Shown: in pieces, positions 18,073 through 28,231 of the stretch
How the letters are laid out: each line of letters begins with the position of its first letter
How positions within the stretch are numbered: position 1 is the stretch's first letter
Source: Nostoc sp. ATCC 43529
Lineage (GTDB): Bacteria > Cyanobacteriota > Cyanobacteriia > Cyanobacteriales > Nostocaceae
DNA: 64,000 nucleotides
NCBI GenBank assembly: GCA_003326205.1
Contig: LWTK01000036.1
Coordinates: forward strand, 682,001 to 746,000
Direction: 5' to 3'
Notes under the pieces: model-generated
Seen by the model: the letters and a program-made list of their open reading frames with translations, nothing else
What the model was told of the DNA's origin: nothing
Databases searched by the model: none
Position numbers and translations under genes: made by a program

Positions 18073-18467
18073 AGTGTTTTGCGATCTTTGGTGAAAAGGA
18101 CACGACTAGACAGCCTGTCGTAGGGAAAAGTTTTAGCAGCAATTGACGCCGTAGACGCTTTGCCGTAACCGCAGGCATCTAAGCTTTTAAAGACAGACAT
18201 CGCTCTTTTTGTTAATGTTACCAAATTGCTATAGAAATCTGCTTTGATTAGGAAAATTTCTTTGCGTGCTGTGCTTCGCGCAACACAAGCGCCATAGGGA
18301 CGCAATAGGCAATAAGCAACAGCAAAGCAGGCTTTTTGAGTTGTAATTAGCTTCGCAAAAATCAAATATGAATTTTATAGGAATTGGAATAACTATTATA
18401 TTAAAGAAAGAAATAAATAATATTTTATGGATTTTATATTAAGGAATCCAAGGGAATACTAAGCGTT
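18073..18467. other. 395-bp region without supported gene
   Basis: One 115-codon minus-strand frame spans 18018-18365, but it overlaps the start of the preceding gene and has no domain; part of it is low-complexity repeat (GACGCCGTAGACGC, CGTAACCGCAGGC). No RNA gene or clear hairpin seen. Confidence 0.5.
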
Positions 18468-19118
18468 GTGATTAAACTCTCAGCTTTCAGAATTAAAATC
18501 TTAGCAGCAGTATTCATGGTTATGGATCATGTGTGCTATTTGCTGTTGCCACAGTTATTAATATTGCATGTAATTGGGCGATTGAGCTTTCCGCTTTTTG
18601 CATGGTTGCTGGCTCAAGGCGAAAAACACACCCAAAATATATACCGCTATGGAAGTAGACTATTAATTACGGCTATTATATCTCAACCAATTTATACTGT
18701 TGTTTTCAAAAGCTTCGCACTTAATATTCTTTTTACCCTTCTGCTTGGACTTGGGATGTTGCGCTTAGTAAATCGTTGCTCCCAATTCTGGCAGAAATTA
18801 ACAATTTATGTATTGTTTGTAGTCGTCGCTGAAACTTTTAATTTTGAGTATGGAGGATATGGGATTGGAGTAATTATATTGATGTCTCTAACAGATAAAC
18901 TGAAGCCGAAAGTATGGTTGCTTTACTGGTGCATCTTTCACTTGATTTTAGTAGTTATATCTAGGATTTCTTTAATTCAAAGTTTTGCAATTATTTCAGG
19001 ATTTATTGTTTTTCAATTCAATGGTAAACAAGGTTCGCAAGCTAAATGGTTTTATCTGTTCTACCCGGCTCATTTAATAATTTTAGGTATAATCGATTAT
19101 TTAATATCGTCCAGGTAA
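18468..19118 (+). CDS. TraX-family membrane protein
   Basis: 216 residues, GTG start (MIKLSAFRIKILAAVFMVMDHV). The opening K-x-IA..MxxDH, then IGRLSFPLFAWLLAQGEKHT and YRYGSRLLITAIISQPIY, are the TraX (F-pilin acetylation) family pattern. About seven to eight hydrophobic segments run to the C-terminus, which ends FYLFYPAHLIILGIIDYLI. In plasmids TraX acetylates pilin; chromosomal homologues are membrane acyltransferases of unknown substrate. The gene is single and appears intact. Confidence 0.85.
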   Translation: MIKLSAFRIKILAAVFMVMDHVCYLLLPQLLILHVIGRLSFPLFAWLLAQGEKHTQNIYRYGSRLLITAIISQPIYTVVFKSFALNILFTLLLGLGMLRLVNRCSQFWQKLTIYVLFVVVAETFNFEYGGYGIGVIILMSLTDKLKPKVWLLYWCIFHLILVVISRISLIQSFAIISGFIVFQFNGKQGSQAKWFYLFYPAHLIILGIIDYLISSR

Positions 19119-19169
19119 AATTGAGGATTTGATAAGCGATCGCCTAAATGAAATCATCGTTATGCTGCA

Positions 19170-19679
19170 TCAATACAGCCAGCTTTGATATTCTTGATTT
19201 ACATCTTTCATATCGTTGTAAAGCCACACCATGCGATCGATGAACCAAAGTTTACCTAGTGTAACTAGGGTATAACCCAACACAGTAATCCAGCTGTTGA
19301 GTTCGATTAAGCCCCAAATGAGTAAAATTCCACCAAAAGCAGAGATACCATTGAGAATATTAGGCACGTGATAATGGTGCTGGGGAACAGGAATGCGATC
19401 GCGATTCAACCAAACTCGTTCGCCAAGAACACCTCTAGAAATCCAATGGTCGGTTGATTGTGGCTTAGGAAAGATGCGCGGGTTCAACCATATCCAAACA
19501 ATAGCGATGGTAACAGGAATGAGCGATCGCCAACCCAACCAAACACGGCTCCACACTGCAAGAATTAGCAGTGGTAAGACAGTAATAAAACGCGTCCATC
19601 CACTCCAAGGGTTAGCATGACGTAACGAAGCATCATCGCTCATGCTAAAGGCTGCTGCTATATTTCTTTCAAGAGTCAT
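19170..19679 (-). CDS. DUF6653-like small membrane protein
   Basis: 169 residues with four hydrophobic segments (FITVLPLLILAVWSRVWLGW, LIPVTIAIVWIWLNP, ILNGISAFGGILLIWGLI, WITVLGYTLVTLGKLWFIDR). The N-terminal MSDDASLRHANPWSGWTRF and the RMVWLYNDM near the end are typical of a conserved bacterial membrane family (I believe DUF6653) without known function. Its ribosome site GGAGATATTCC is visible just upstream. Single gene. Confidence 0.65.
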   Translation of the reverse strand: MTLERNIAAAFSMSDDASLRHANPWSGWTRFITVLPLLILAVWSRVWLGWRSLIPVTIAIVWIWLNPRIFPKPQSTDHWISRGVLGERVWLNRDRIPVPQHHYHVPNILNGISAFGGILLIWGLIELNSWITVLGYTLVTLGKLWFIDRMVWLYNDMKDVNQEYQSWLY

Positions 19680-19798
19680 TGGAATATCTCCTGAGTTTCA
19701 AGACTATTGTAAAAACAAACGCGATCGCATGAGTTTATGTGTTACATAAAGCAGTGTAAAAATCTGTAATTACATAAAAATTCAGAAAGCTGTGAATC

Positions 19799-20959
19799 TT
19801 AATTTGAATTCAAAGCTTTACTTAGAATGCGATATAAATGTCTTCTAAGTTGAGCTTCTTCTCCTGGATAAGCAGGTAAAGCTTCAATTTGTGCATCTGG
19901 GTAACGTCTATGAGAACCAGGATAAAGAATTGCAGCATAATTTACTACTTGCCGACCGTTATTGTCTCGAATTGTGTGGCAATAAGTATGCATTTTTTCA
20001 ATATCCTGTTTTTTCGGCTTGCTTTCTCTATCTGTATTTTCTGGCTCCTCATTTTCAAATTTATATTTGGGGTCAAATATATAGACTAAATACGAATTAT
20101 CTGGAAGCTGTACTTCTAAAGCTATATCAGGACGCTGTAGCAAGCTAGCACTATAAAGGTCGCCAATTTTACTATTTGTACTATATGTTCGCTCAGGAAT
20201 TAGTTTAATTATAGTTTTATGCTGTGGATGGCTTAACACAATAGCTGGCTTTCTGTTGGGAAAAACTCTAACAAAAATTCCAGTTTTATCTTTCCCAACC
20301 AAAGATTGTTCTTCTAGCTTGTATCCTGTTTGCTCAGCAACTTCTAATAATATTACGATTACCCATAAAGTCCCCCAAATTTGATAAAGCTTGGGCAAAT
20401 TTTCTAAAGGTGCATTTAAGTCTGGGCTATCTAGATACACTGCTGGGCTTCTAATGAATTCAAGGTATCCTTGCAAAGCGGCATGATAAGCAGGATTTTT
20501 TAGCAAAACCATTGTGATTTGGTTGGGCAAAGATTTAGGTTGACTGACTTCATTAAGAAAAGCAGCCTCTTGTCTAGCTTTTTTTAGTTGATAAGATAAA
20601 GACTTTACTTCGTCTAAAAGCTGGTTTTTATCGTTAGCTTCACAAGCATTTTTAACTCGCCTAAGCCTTAGATTCACCAAATCAAAAAACAACTTAACTA
20701 ACTGATTTTCGTAAACATCAACGGTGTGTTCAACTCTCGTATCAAGGACACGAATTGGTCTTCCATTAGCATCTAAGTTATATCCTTTAGAAAAAGCTTG
20801 AATAAGGTTACTTGTTGAAGGTTTACGAGCTTGCTCTTTTTTAACCCAGATTTCGTTAGTTTTAAGAATTTTATGATGATCAAGGGCAAGCGTAGATAAA
20901 ACTTTAGTTAATCCTCGCCGATTTACTATACCATTAATAGCTCGGCGTAAAATAACCAT
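19799..20959 (-). CDS. DUF2357-type PD-(D/E)XK nuclease (McrC-like), N-terminus probably lost
   Basis: 386 residues. RPIRVLDTRVEHTVDVYENQ near the start and RPDIALEV...YIFDPKYKF near the end (D...D-x-K) identify a DUF2357/McrC-like restriction nuclease. The frame stays open upstream of the ATG (LLSGLKLPQLNEHTLAQE) and runs into the 3' end of the ATPase gene at 20998 in another frame. Full-length relatives carry a longer N-terminal region, so a deletion has probably joined the two genes. Catalytic residues look intact, but the locus is likely non-functional. Confidence 0.65.
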   Translation of the reverse strand: MVILRRAINGIVNRRGLTKVLSTLALDHHKILKTNEIWVKKEQARKPSTSNLIQAFSKGYNLDANGRPIRVLDTRVEHTVDVYENQLVKLFFDLVNLRLRRVKNACEANDKNQLLDEVKSLSYQLKKARQEAAFLNEVSQPKSLPNQITMVLLKNPAYHAALQGYLEFIRSPAVYLDSPDLNAPLENLPKLYQIWGTLWVIVILLEVAEQTGYKLEEQSLVGKDKTGIFVRVFPNRKPAIVLSHPQHKTIIKLIPERTYSTNSKIGDLYSASLLQRPDIALEVQLPDNSYLVYIFDPKYKFENEEPENTDRESKPKKQDIEKMHTYCHTIRDNNGRQVVNYAAILYPGSHRRYPDAQIEALPAYPGEEAQLRRHLYRILSKALNSN

Positions 20960-20997
20960 TTCTTGAGCTAAAGTATGCTCGTTTAGCTGTGGTAATT

Positions 20998-21762
20998 TTA
21001 AACCTGATAATAGCCTTCACCTATGGGATTAAAATATCCCAGTAAATCTTCATTAGTCGTCCAATTCGGAGCAACAGGAACTAAACGATATTTAGCCCCA
21101 ATAGCTTCAGCGTATGCTTTTGTTAACCAAGTTTTTCCTGTTCCGCTAATTCCAGAAAGAATTACAAATTTTCTTGTTTTAAGTCCCAAGTGATAACGGC
21201 GCAGTACACTTTTAGATATTTGTAACTTTTTAGAGCATATATTTTGGTAAATTATTATAAATTTTGGTTCTGAATAATCTGGATGAATTGTATTAAGAAG
21301 ACGTTGTGCTTCTTCATAATTTTCCACATCTTTTTCCTTTTGAAATAAATCTACTGCTATGCGTAAATCCTCAATTACTTCTTGGCTAGCATCCCAATTT
21401 TCAAAAGGGACGACTAGTGGAAGCATCTTACTTCCGAATGTTAACCATTGCAAACTAGAAGACTTTACTACAAATTCACAAATTTGGTATGCCATTGCTT
21501 TTAGTTTCGTCTCAAATTCTAAATACGCACCTCCTCGTTGATAATAGCCTAGTGCGTAATTAGAATTTATAGATATTGCTTGGCTATAATCTTGAATTGA
21601 TTCATTATAATCATTTTGTTGGCGATAAAGATTTCCTCTACTATCATAAGCCTCAGCATTTTTTGGCTGGATGAGTAGTAATTGGTTAAAATCTGATATT
21701 GCACCATTAATATCTCCTAATTTAGCTTTTGCTTTTCCTCTATAATTGTAAGCATCTCCCAA
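20998..21762 (-). pseudogene. TPR-McrB-like AAA ATPase, truncated after Walker A
   Basis: N-terminal tetratricopeptide units (GDAYNYRGKAKAKLGDINGA, then AEAYDSRGNLYRQQNDY) lead to an AAA core beginning FVILSGISGTGKTWL (Walker A). After PNWTTNEDLLGYFNPIGEGYYQ the frame stops; Walker B, sensor and arginine-finger regions are missing. The frame is open upstream past 21900 (IATEAHPITQLERYIFKYDF...), so the real start overlaps the gene at 21927 and is uncertain. Fused motor and nuclease remnants indicate a degraded McrBC-type restriction system. Confidence 0.6.
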
Positions 21763-21926
21763 ATTAGGGGCTTTCTCTATAGCTGAGTCAAAAGCTTCAA
21801 TTGCATTTGGATATAAACTATTATTATAAAATAATAATCCTGCATGATATATGCTTTTACCACCACTGAAGTCATATTTAAATATATATCTTTCTAATTG
21901 TGTGATTGGGTGAGCTTCAGTAGCAA

Positions 21927-22574
21927 TTAAGAATAAGAAAAAACTCTTTCTAATGTTTGTTTTATATCATCAACTAATTTTTCACAAGAAGAAGATAATA
22001 CTGTTTTTGGTTTTATATGTTTGCTAATTTGAATGTTTTTGGTAGCGCTTTTTAACCAACCTACTACTCCAAGCCAATCAGATAAACGGTTTACCCTACT
22101 AATTTTCTTAGTAGATTCAGAATGTAAATATAAATCATCTATTGGATGAAGATGCTGAAGAATTATTTCTTTAATTTTTTTCTCTTGAATATTTTTGATA
22201 AGAATTTGTCTTGCGTAACTCTTTTCATCTATTAATAGACCAAAACGAAAATCATCTTTTTCGATAGAAATAAATAAATAAACATAATTAAACTTATTTA
22301 TTGTTTCTTTAGGAATTAAAGAATAACCAATAATGCTACTGCGATGGTATTTTTTTATAGTAGCATTTTGTACATTGACTCTCTCTATGATTTGACCTGG
22401 TAGTTGAGCAATGACATGAATATAAATTTGATGAAGAGGTTTTTCAATATATTCTTGAAACTCTTTTTCATGATTTAAATAAAAATCTTCAGTTAAATTA
22501 TTTTTAAACTTTTCAAGAAGCTCAAAGGTTTTTGGTGTAAATGGGCACTCTGGATGTGGCGTAACTTCTGTCAT
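21927..22574 (-). CDS. hypothetical protein, possible specificity subunit of the McrBC-like locus
   Basis: 215 residues, not recognised. The start is MTEVTPHPECPFTPKTFELL. The central part (QLPGQIIERVNVQ, then DFRFGLLIDEKSYARQ) resembles the mixed alpha/beta N-terminal DNA-recognition modules of McrB-like proteins, but I cannot confirm it. It is first in a minus-strand run whose following frame overlaps its end, suggesting one operon with the ATPase and nuclease remnants. Confidence 0.55.
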   Translation of the reverse strand: MTEVTPHPECPFTPKTFELLEKFKNNLTEDFYLNHEKEFQEYIEKPLHQIYIHVIAQLPGQIIERVNVQNATIKKYHRSSIIGYSLIPKETINKFNYVYLFISIEKDDFRFGLLIDEKSYARQILIKNIQEKKIKEIILQHLHPIDDLYLHSESTKKISRVNRLSDWLGVVGWLKSATKNIQISKHIKPKTVLSSSCEKLVDDIKQTLERVFSYS

Positions 22575-22805
22575 CTTTATAGAGAATGATAACTAGAATT
22601 ACTATTGTGCCAAATTAGACATAAAATGACTACTATTTAAGAATGTGAGGGAAGTTGATAATACATCTGCAATTTGTCGGAGTTAGTGTTTTTGGTGTTG
22701 CGTAGGTGTAAACTGTCGTAGGCATCGCACTTATAAAAACAAATTGATTAATCTGTGATATGCATAAAGTCAAAACATAACATTTTGCTGAATATAGCTA
22801 ACTAC

Positions 22806-23141
22806 TCAAGCAACGCCGTAATCTGTATATTGCCTTTTATACGGTGGCTGCAATCCCAAAACGATGTCGTCTTTGGGAACACCCATCTTAACTAACTCCT
22901 CAGCAGGATTCTGATCTGTTAAGTTCTGCTGAAGCCATATTTTTCCATTTTTAATGTCAAAATGGATTACACATCGATAAATGCGATCGAATTGTTCCCA
23001 ACCCACATTCATCCACTGATAATGATCTCGCTCTGTATCGAAGATGAGTTGAGACTCCACTTCATCATTTGAAACATCGTCACTGGCATAACGAGTGAGT
23101 AAGGTCTGAATATACTCTCGATACTTAGCTATTTTATCCAT
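22806..23141 (-). CDS. xisI: XisI-like protein (pair 1)
   Basis: 111 residues, matching the XisI family, first known as a control factor for excision of the Anabaena fdxN element. Family features: start MDKIAKYREYIQTLLTRYA, middle DTERDHYQWMNVGWEQFDRIY, and the C-terminal GVPKDDIVLGLQPPYKRQ. Its start overlaps the end of the xisH upstream by 13 bp, so the two are translationally coupled. XisHI pairs are abundant in multicellular cyanobacteria, and their biochemistry is not settled. Confidence 0.93.
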   Translation of the reverse strand: MDKIAKYREYIQTLLTRYASDDVSNDEVESQLIFDTERDHYQWMNVGWEQFDRIYRCVIHFDIKNGKIWLQQNLTDQNPAEELVKMGVPKDDIVLGLQPPYKRQYTDYGVA

Positions 23142-23545
23142 TGCACAATCACCTCATTCACTGGATCGTAAACAACTAACAAAACTTGATATGTTTTTAC
23201 TGCTGTCTGCGTGAACTCAAGTTGAAAGAAAGTTTTATAGGCATCTACTGGAACTGCCAAATATAATACTCGCTCTGGTTCAGCTGCTTTCAGTGCCAAG
23301 CGATAACTGAGGAATTGACCTAAAGCAGCGTAGAAATCTGTAATTGCGGAAGGATTTAGAAAGCTTTTAATCTCAACTGCTATTTTCTCACCTGCTCTTT
23401 CTGCTGCAAGCAGCCTTTCTGCACCTAAATCAATCTGAAAGTTGACATTACCAAATTTAAATTTGAGTGGATCGTCTGTAATTACCCATTGCTCTTTTTG
23501 TAGAGCTTGCTTAACTGCTTTGTGAAAGATGTCCTTTGCTGACAC
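23129..23545 (-). CDS. xisH: XisH-like protein, PD-(D/E)XK fold (pair 1)
   Basis: 138 residues. MSAKDIFHKAVKQALQKEQW, then DLGAERLLAAERAGEKIAVE ending in E-I-K-S-F: the D...E-x-K arrangement suggests a restriction-endonuclease-like fold. YAALGQFLSYRLAL is the family signature. In Anabaena XisH with XisI is needed, besides the recombinase XisF, for fdxN-element excision. Here it is in the nifD element and shares 13 bp with xisI. Confidence 0.93.
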   Translation of the reverse strand: MSAKDIFHKAVKQALQKEQWVITDDPLKFKFGNVNFQIDLGAERLLAAERAGEKIAVEIKSFLNPSAITDFYAALGQFLSYRLALKAAEPERVLYLAVPVDAYKTFFQLEFTQTAVKTYQVLLVVYDPVNEVIVQWIK

Positions 23546-23857
23546 AGATAAAATTATATATTTCTACACTTAGAATCCTACTCTTTTTGTTGAAAAAGTA
23601 GACGCTTCTACCAGGATAATAGCACCATATTATTTTTATGAATTGTTTTAGGCATTCTAAATACAACTACCATTTATTTACGCTTATACCCAAATACCTC
23701 AAACTCTATATTCTTGGCTACGCTTATTTCATTACTTTATAGTTTGCGATCGCCTACACTCACAATCGTCATAACTGGCCATTACAGCACAAGAATGTAG
23801 ATCGAGCATTCAGATGCAGAGACGTTGTATTGCAACGTCTCTACAAGGATTTTGATA
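23546..23857. other. gene-free spacer with palindrome
   Basis: About 310 bp. The palindrome AGAGACGTTG-N5-CAACGTCTCT lies at 23818-23842, just beyond the stop of the next minus-strand gene, where it could end transcription. Nothing else is seen. Confidence 0.55.
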
Positions 23858-25045
23858 TTACGCTAAATCTACTGAACCTGTATATCCTTTGAGAATTCCC
23901 AAAGAACCACTAGATGAATTAATTAGTGTGTCATTTCCTATACGGGTGAAGCTGGCGTTTAAGCCATTGACATTTAAGCGATCGCTACAACTAAAGTTAT
24001 AGATAGTAGCAAAACCACTGCTTCCCAAAATTACTGTATCAATTCCTTCACCCAAGTAAACTTTATCATTCCCTTTGCCTGTTATCTCTACAGATGAATC
24101 AAACAGGTTTGTATCCAGGCTTAAAGGTTCAGGTAAACAAACCGTTCCTCCCCGCAGATTTATGACGTTATTGCCACTTCCCACTCGGATAATATCATCG
24201 CCTGAACCGGCAAAAATTAAATTATTACCTGAGCCAGACTGAATAATACTGTTAGTATCATTTGTAATAATTGTATTGTTGCCATCACCTGCATAAATTT
24301 TGGCAGAATTTGAGGCGGGGATTCCAACAGCCAGAATAAAATCCTCACCGTCGCCTGTTCTAATTGTAGTTTCACCATAGGGAAGAACAGCAATTTGATT
24401 GTCACCATCTCCAGCTGTGATGTTTTGCTCATAGGATGGCGAACCACTGTCAAAAATATAAGTCAATACTGAAACTTCACTGGTGATAACGTCATTTCCT
24501 GAGCCTGTATTAATCTTGGCATCTCCGGCTCCCAGAAAAATTAAGTTGTTGCCTTTTCCAGCATTAATGTTTCTGTTAGCAAATCCCCTTAAATAAAAAA
24601 CATCGTCACCCGCTCCTGCTGAGGCAACTAATTTTGGAATTGCTTCTAAGCCAATAATATTATCATCAGCATCGAACAGATAGTTTCCACCATAATCATC
24701 TAAAAAGTTGTTTCCACTGCCTAAATAAATTCTATGATTACCTGCTCCTAAACTGACGTAATCATGTCCTTTTCCAGTATAAACGATTGCTTCAAAATCA
24801 TTAGGATTGCATGGCAATGAACTAGTTTGTAAAACCTCACCACTAAAGATGCTACTATCAAAATTAAATGTAAAGTCTAATTTTCTTCCTAATAAAACAA
24901 CATCATTGCCATCTTGCGTATTTACAATATTCTTATTACCTTCTACAAAAAACCAGTCTGCATCGGCAGTACCGCGAACTCTTTGATTACTCTCTTGAAG
25001 GAATTGTTTAGTATAGCTAATTCCGCGAAAAATTTGAGTTGTCAT
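23858..25045 (-). CDS. haemolysin-type Ca2+-binding repeat (RTX) protein
   Basis: 395 residues made largely of nonapeptide-like turns: GAGDDVFYLRG, GKGNNLIFLGAGDAKINTG, GSGNDVI, GDGNNTIIT, GSGNNLIFAGSGDDIIRVG. These form calcium-binding parallel beta-rolls. The last ~60 residues (GKGNDKVYLGEGIDTVILG... NGLNASFTRIGNDTLI) match the C-terminal part of cyanobacterial RTX proteins. Such proteins are often exported by type I secretion and are found in exoprotein or bacteriocin-like contexts. No transporter is adjacent, and no catalytic domain is present. Confidence 0.85.
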   Translation of the reverse strand: MTTQIFRGISYTKQFLQESNQRVRGTADADWFFVEGNKNIVNTQDGNDVVLLGRKLDFTFNFDSSIFSGEVLQTSSLPCNPNDFEAIVYTGKGHDYVSLGAGNHRIYLGSGNNFLDDYGGNYLFDADDNIIGLEAIPKLVASAGAGDDVFYLRGFANRNINAGKGNNLIFLGAGDAKINTGSGNDVITSEVSVLTYIFDSGSPSYEQNITAGDGDNQIAVLPYGETTIRTGDGEDFILAVGIPASNSAKIYAGDGNNTIITNDTNSIIQSGSGNNLIFAGSGDDIIRVGSGNNVINLRGGTVCLPEPLSLDTNLFDSSVEITGKGNDKVYLGEGIDTVILGSSGFATIYNFSCSDRLNVNGLNASFTRIGNDTLINSSSGSLGILKGYTGSVDLA

Positions 25046-25634
25046 AAAAATTGCCTTTATAGCTCGATGCAGTTTAATGAAGCGCCAAAATTATGTAGAT
25101 GAGCTATTCTTCTCAAAAATTAAAGGAAATCCGGTAAATTTTTTAGAATTTTTCTTACTGTCTCTAAAAATAGAGAGTAAGTCACGTTGCTTCTCTACGA
25201 GACGCACTCGAGTTTGCTCCAATTCAAAATTCACGCATTAAAGACACCCATAAATCAATTTATTGGCTCTGTATCATTTTTGTTTTAGGTCATTATTCCT
25301 TTGTCGTTTGTGTTGACAAAAGATATAGCAGTGGTCAGGTTAATTAAGACATGAGCTAATGAGAAAATGGCTATACAAAGATACTTTTTTACCTGTTACT
25401 TGCTATAAAATTTAAGGTGCGTTGCTATAAGGCATAACACCCCCTACAGAAAATTGAGGTTTTATAGTGGCAATTTTTGCTTTAAATGGAAGTGGTTTGC
25501 ACAACTATCATAAACTGGGTAAAAGAAAATGTAAGGTACGGTAGAGCCAAAATTTTAAACAAAGGTGAGTATGTACATATCTTGGGAACTATATATAAGT
25601 AAATCCAATTAACATTAACTTGTGGTTCCCACCA
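25046..25634. other. 590-bp spacer between divergent genes
   Basis: AT-rich region that should hold promoters for both the RTX gene and the sensor kinase. A Nostoc-type CTTCTCTACGAGACGC repeat lies near 25190 and a REP-like palindrome at 25414-25446. No gene is supported. Confidence 0.55.
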
Positions 25635-27848
25635 ATGAAGATTCGCCATTTTAGCAAAAACAAGGCGCTACCATTACAAATTGTTCTTGTTGTTCCCTTC
25701 GTTATCCAAATTTTTGCAGCCGTAAGTTTAGTAGGTTACTTGTCCTTTAAAAATGGACAAAGAGCAGTTAATGACCTAGCAGAACAGTTGATAGATCGTA
25801 CTAGCAATGTAGTGGATGAGCACCTCAAGTCTTATCTTGCCGTTCCGCAAACCTTGAATCAGATCAACGCAGATGCCATCCGCAACGGAATATTAGATGT
25901 GCGTGCGGGTGCAGCAGGTCTTAAGCATCGCGAAACTGTTGGTAAGTATTTCTGGGATCAGATGCAAGTATATAACTTGACTTATATTGGTATTGGACTA
26001 ACGACGGGTGAAGGAGTGGGTGTTGCTCGTTACGATCACAAAACCATCACCATTGATGATTGGACTAGCAAGCCTCCTAACAATGTCTACACTTATGCTA
26101 CTGACCATCGAGGTAATCGAACTCACTTAAATACTCGGTGGAATTGGAAAAATTCTGAGCAATCTTGGTATACCCAACCCATAGCCGCTGGTAAACCCAT
26201 TTGGACAAAGATTCTGGTAGAAAACTTTCCCACTGGCCCCTATATTGCTGCTTCTGCCAGTCGTCCGATTTATGATTCGCAAAATCGCTTATTAGGAATG
26301 ATTGCCTGTGATATCCATCTGCTAAAACTGGGCGATTTTTTACGGAGTTTGGATATTAGTCAGTCTGGGCGGGTGTTTCTTTTAGAACGAGATGGCACAT
26401 TAATTGCCACTTCTGGCACAGAAAAACCTTTTAATTTAATTAATCAAAAGATTAAAAGATTGCGGGCGATAGATAGTGCTGACCCAATAATAAAGAAAGT
26501 TGCTAGACACTTGCAAAACTTTAATGGATTTGAGTCCATCAGGGAAGACGCAGATTTTAAGCTGGAGTTAGAAGGAAAACGGTATTTTGTAGATGTTTTA
26601 CCTTGGCGTGATGAGTATGGTTTAGATTGGCTGTTGGTGCTGAGTGTGCCAGAAAACGAATTTATGGCACAAATTAACGCCAATACTCAAACCGCGATCG
26701 CTCTTTGTTTTGCTGCATTAATTGTTGCTTCGGTGATGGGCGTGTTTACCTCCCATTGGATTGTACGCCCGATTCTGCGCCTGAATCGAGCAAGTAAGGC
26801 AATGGCATCTGGCAATTTAGATCAGACAGTAGAAACTAGCCCCATTCAAGAACTCAATACCCTGTCCAACTCTTTTAACTACATGGCACAACAGCTGCAT
26901 GAATCGTTTACAGCCTTGGAGAAAAGCAAGGAAGAACTGGAAGATCGGGTAGAAGAACGTACCACTGAACTCAAAAATGCATTAGATGAATTACAACGCA
27001 CTCAATCTCAAATTATTCAAACTGAAAAAATGTCTAGTCTGGGACAACTAGTTGCTGGAGTTGCACACGAAATTAATAATCCAGTCAATTTTATTCATGG
27101 CAACCTCGGCCATTTACAAGAATGTACCCAGGATTTATTAGCATTTGTGCAATTGTATCACCAGCACAATCCTAATCCTGCTCCAGAAATTCAAATTGCT
27201 GCCGAAAATATGGATCTAGAATTTTTGCAGGAAGACTTACCAAAAATTTTGTCTTCTATGAAAGTGGGCACCGATCGCATCCGCGAAATTGTACTGTCGT
27301 TGCGGAACTTCTCTCGTATGGACGAAGCCGAATTTAAAAGTGTTGATATTCATGAAGGCATCGATAGTACTTTGATGATTCTGCAACACCGCCTCAAAGC
27401 TAAATCAGAACAACCTGAAATTCAAGTAATTAAAGACTACGGCAATTTACCCCCAGTAGAATGCTATGCCGGACAACTCAATCAGGTGTTTATGAATATT
27501 TTAGTAAATGCTATTGATGCCTTAGAAGGAAATCATGGTGAGGGTAGTCATCAGCAAAGCGAGGACAATCCTAGTAAAATTATAATTCGCACATCGACCG
27601 TTAATTCAACCTGGGTAAAAGTGGCGATCGCTGATAACGGAGTCGGTATTTCTCAAGAATTGCAGCAACGAATATTCGATCCCTTTTTCACTACTAAACC
27701 TATTGGCAAAGGAACCGGAATGGGTATGTCTATTAGCTACCAAATTATTACAGAGAAACATGGGGGCAAACTAGAGTGCTTCTCAACTTTAGGAAAAGGA
27801 ACTGAGTTTATTATTCAAATTCCTGTACGCCGAAAAGCTCATTTATAA
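25635..27848 (+). CDS. membrane sensor histidine kinase (dCACHE-HAMP-HisKA-HATPase)
   Basis: About 737 residues from ATG 25635 (a TTG five codons upstream also opens the frame). TM1 is at about 10-35 and TM2 at about 352-375 (LCFAALIVASVMGVF). Between them is a double-CACHE-type extracytoplasmic sensor. HAMP (RPILRLNRASKAMASGNLDQ) and a coiled linker follow. The H-box is VAGVAHEINNPVNF, the N-box QVFMNILVNAIDAL, and G-boxes are DNGVG and GKGTGMGMS. No response regulator lies nearby, so partner and signal are unknown. Confidence 0.9.
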   Translation: MKIRHFSKNKALPLQIVLVVPFVIQIFAAVSLVGYLSFKNGQRAVNDLAEQLIDRTSNVVDEHLKSYLAVPQTLNQINADAIRNGILDVRAGAAGLKHRETVGKYFWDQMQVYNLTYIGIGLTTGEGVGVARYDHKTITIDDWTSKPPNNVYTYATDHRGNRTHLNTRWNWKNSEQSWYTQPIAAGKPIWTKILVENFPTGPYIAASASRPIYDSQNRLLGMIACDIHLLKLGDFLRSLDISQSGRVFLLERDGTLIATSGTEKPFNLINQKIKRLRAIDSADPIIKKVARHLQNFNGFESIREDADFKLELEGKRYFVDVLPWRDEYGLDWLLVLSVPENEFMAQINANTQTAIALCFAALIVASVMGVFTSHWIVRPILRLNRASKAMASGNLDQTVETSPIQELNTLSNSFNYMAQQLHESFTALEKSKEELEDRVEERTTELKNALDELQRTQSQIIQTEKMSSLGQLVAGVAHEINNPVNFIHGNLGHLQECTQDLLAFVQLYHQHNPNPAPEIQIAAENMDLEFLQEDLPKILSSMKVGTDRIREIVLSLRNFSRMDEAEFKSVDIHEGIDSTLMILQHRLKAKSEQPEIQVIKDYGNLPPVECYAGQLNQVFMNILVNAIDALEGNHGEGSHQQSEDNPSKIIIRTSTVNSTWVKVAIADNGVGISQELQQRIFDPFFTTKPIGKGTGMGMSISYQIITEKHGGKLECFSTLGKGTEFIIQIPVRRKAHL

Positions 27849-28231
27849 TTCATAATTTATAATTCATAATTCGTAATACTCGCCAAGGCTTAAGAAGCAA
27901 GCTACGTAATTCGTAATGGGTTACGCCCTGCTGCGCTAATGTAATTTGTAATTCGTAGATGGTAATTGTGAGGGATTTAATTGAAGCGAATTATATCAGT
28001 CCAAAATATTTATACTTGCAAGCATGATACTGTATATACAATCAAAACAAATTATCTCTACTCAAGGGCTGAGTTTTGTGAATAATTTAGTAAAAGTATT
28101 ACTAATAATTTATATCTAAAGAAAGAATAAACAACAAAGGATGATAGCCAGAATTAGGTAGTTTAATCAACGATTTGAAAATAGTTGGTACTTTATCTGC
28201 CTCCGTTTATGATGTGCGGAGGTCTTTTGCT
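27849..28231. other. spacer with ATTCGTAAT/ATTTATAATTC direct repeats
   Basis: 383 bp. Repeated AATTCATAATTTATAATTC and ATTCGTAATACTCG units at 27848-27960 are typical of intergenic Nostoc DNA. Bases 28175-28231 are an in-frame extension of the next gene from a TTG, not used here. Confidence 0.5.

Noticed and set aside
18018..18365. 115-codon minus-strand frame
   Set aside because: Overlaps the preceding gene, has no domain and includes repeat-derived residues.
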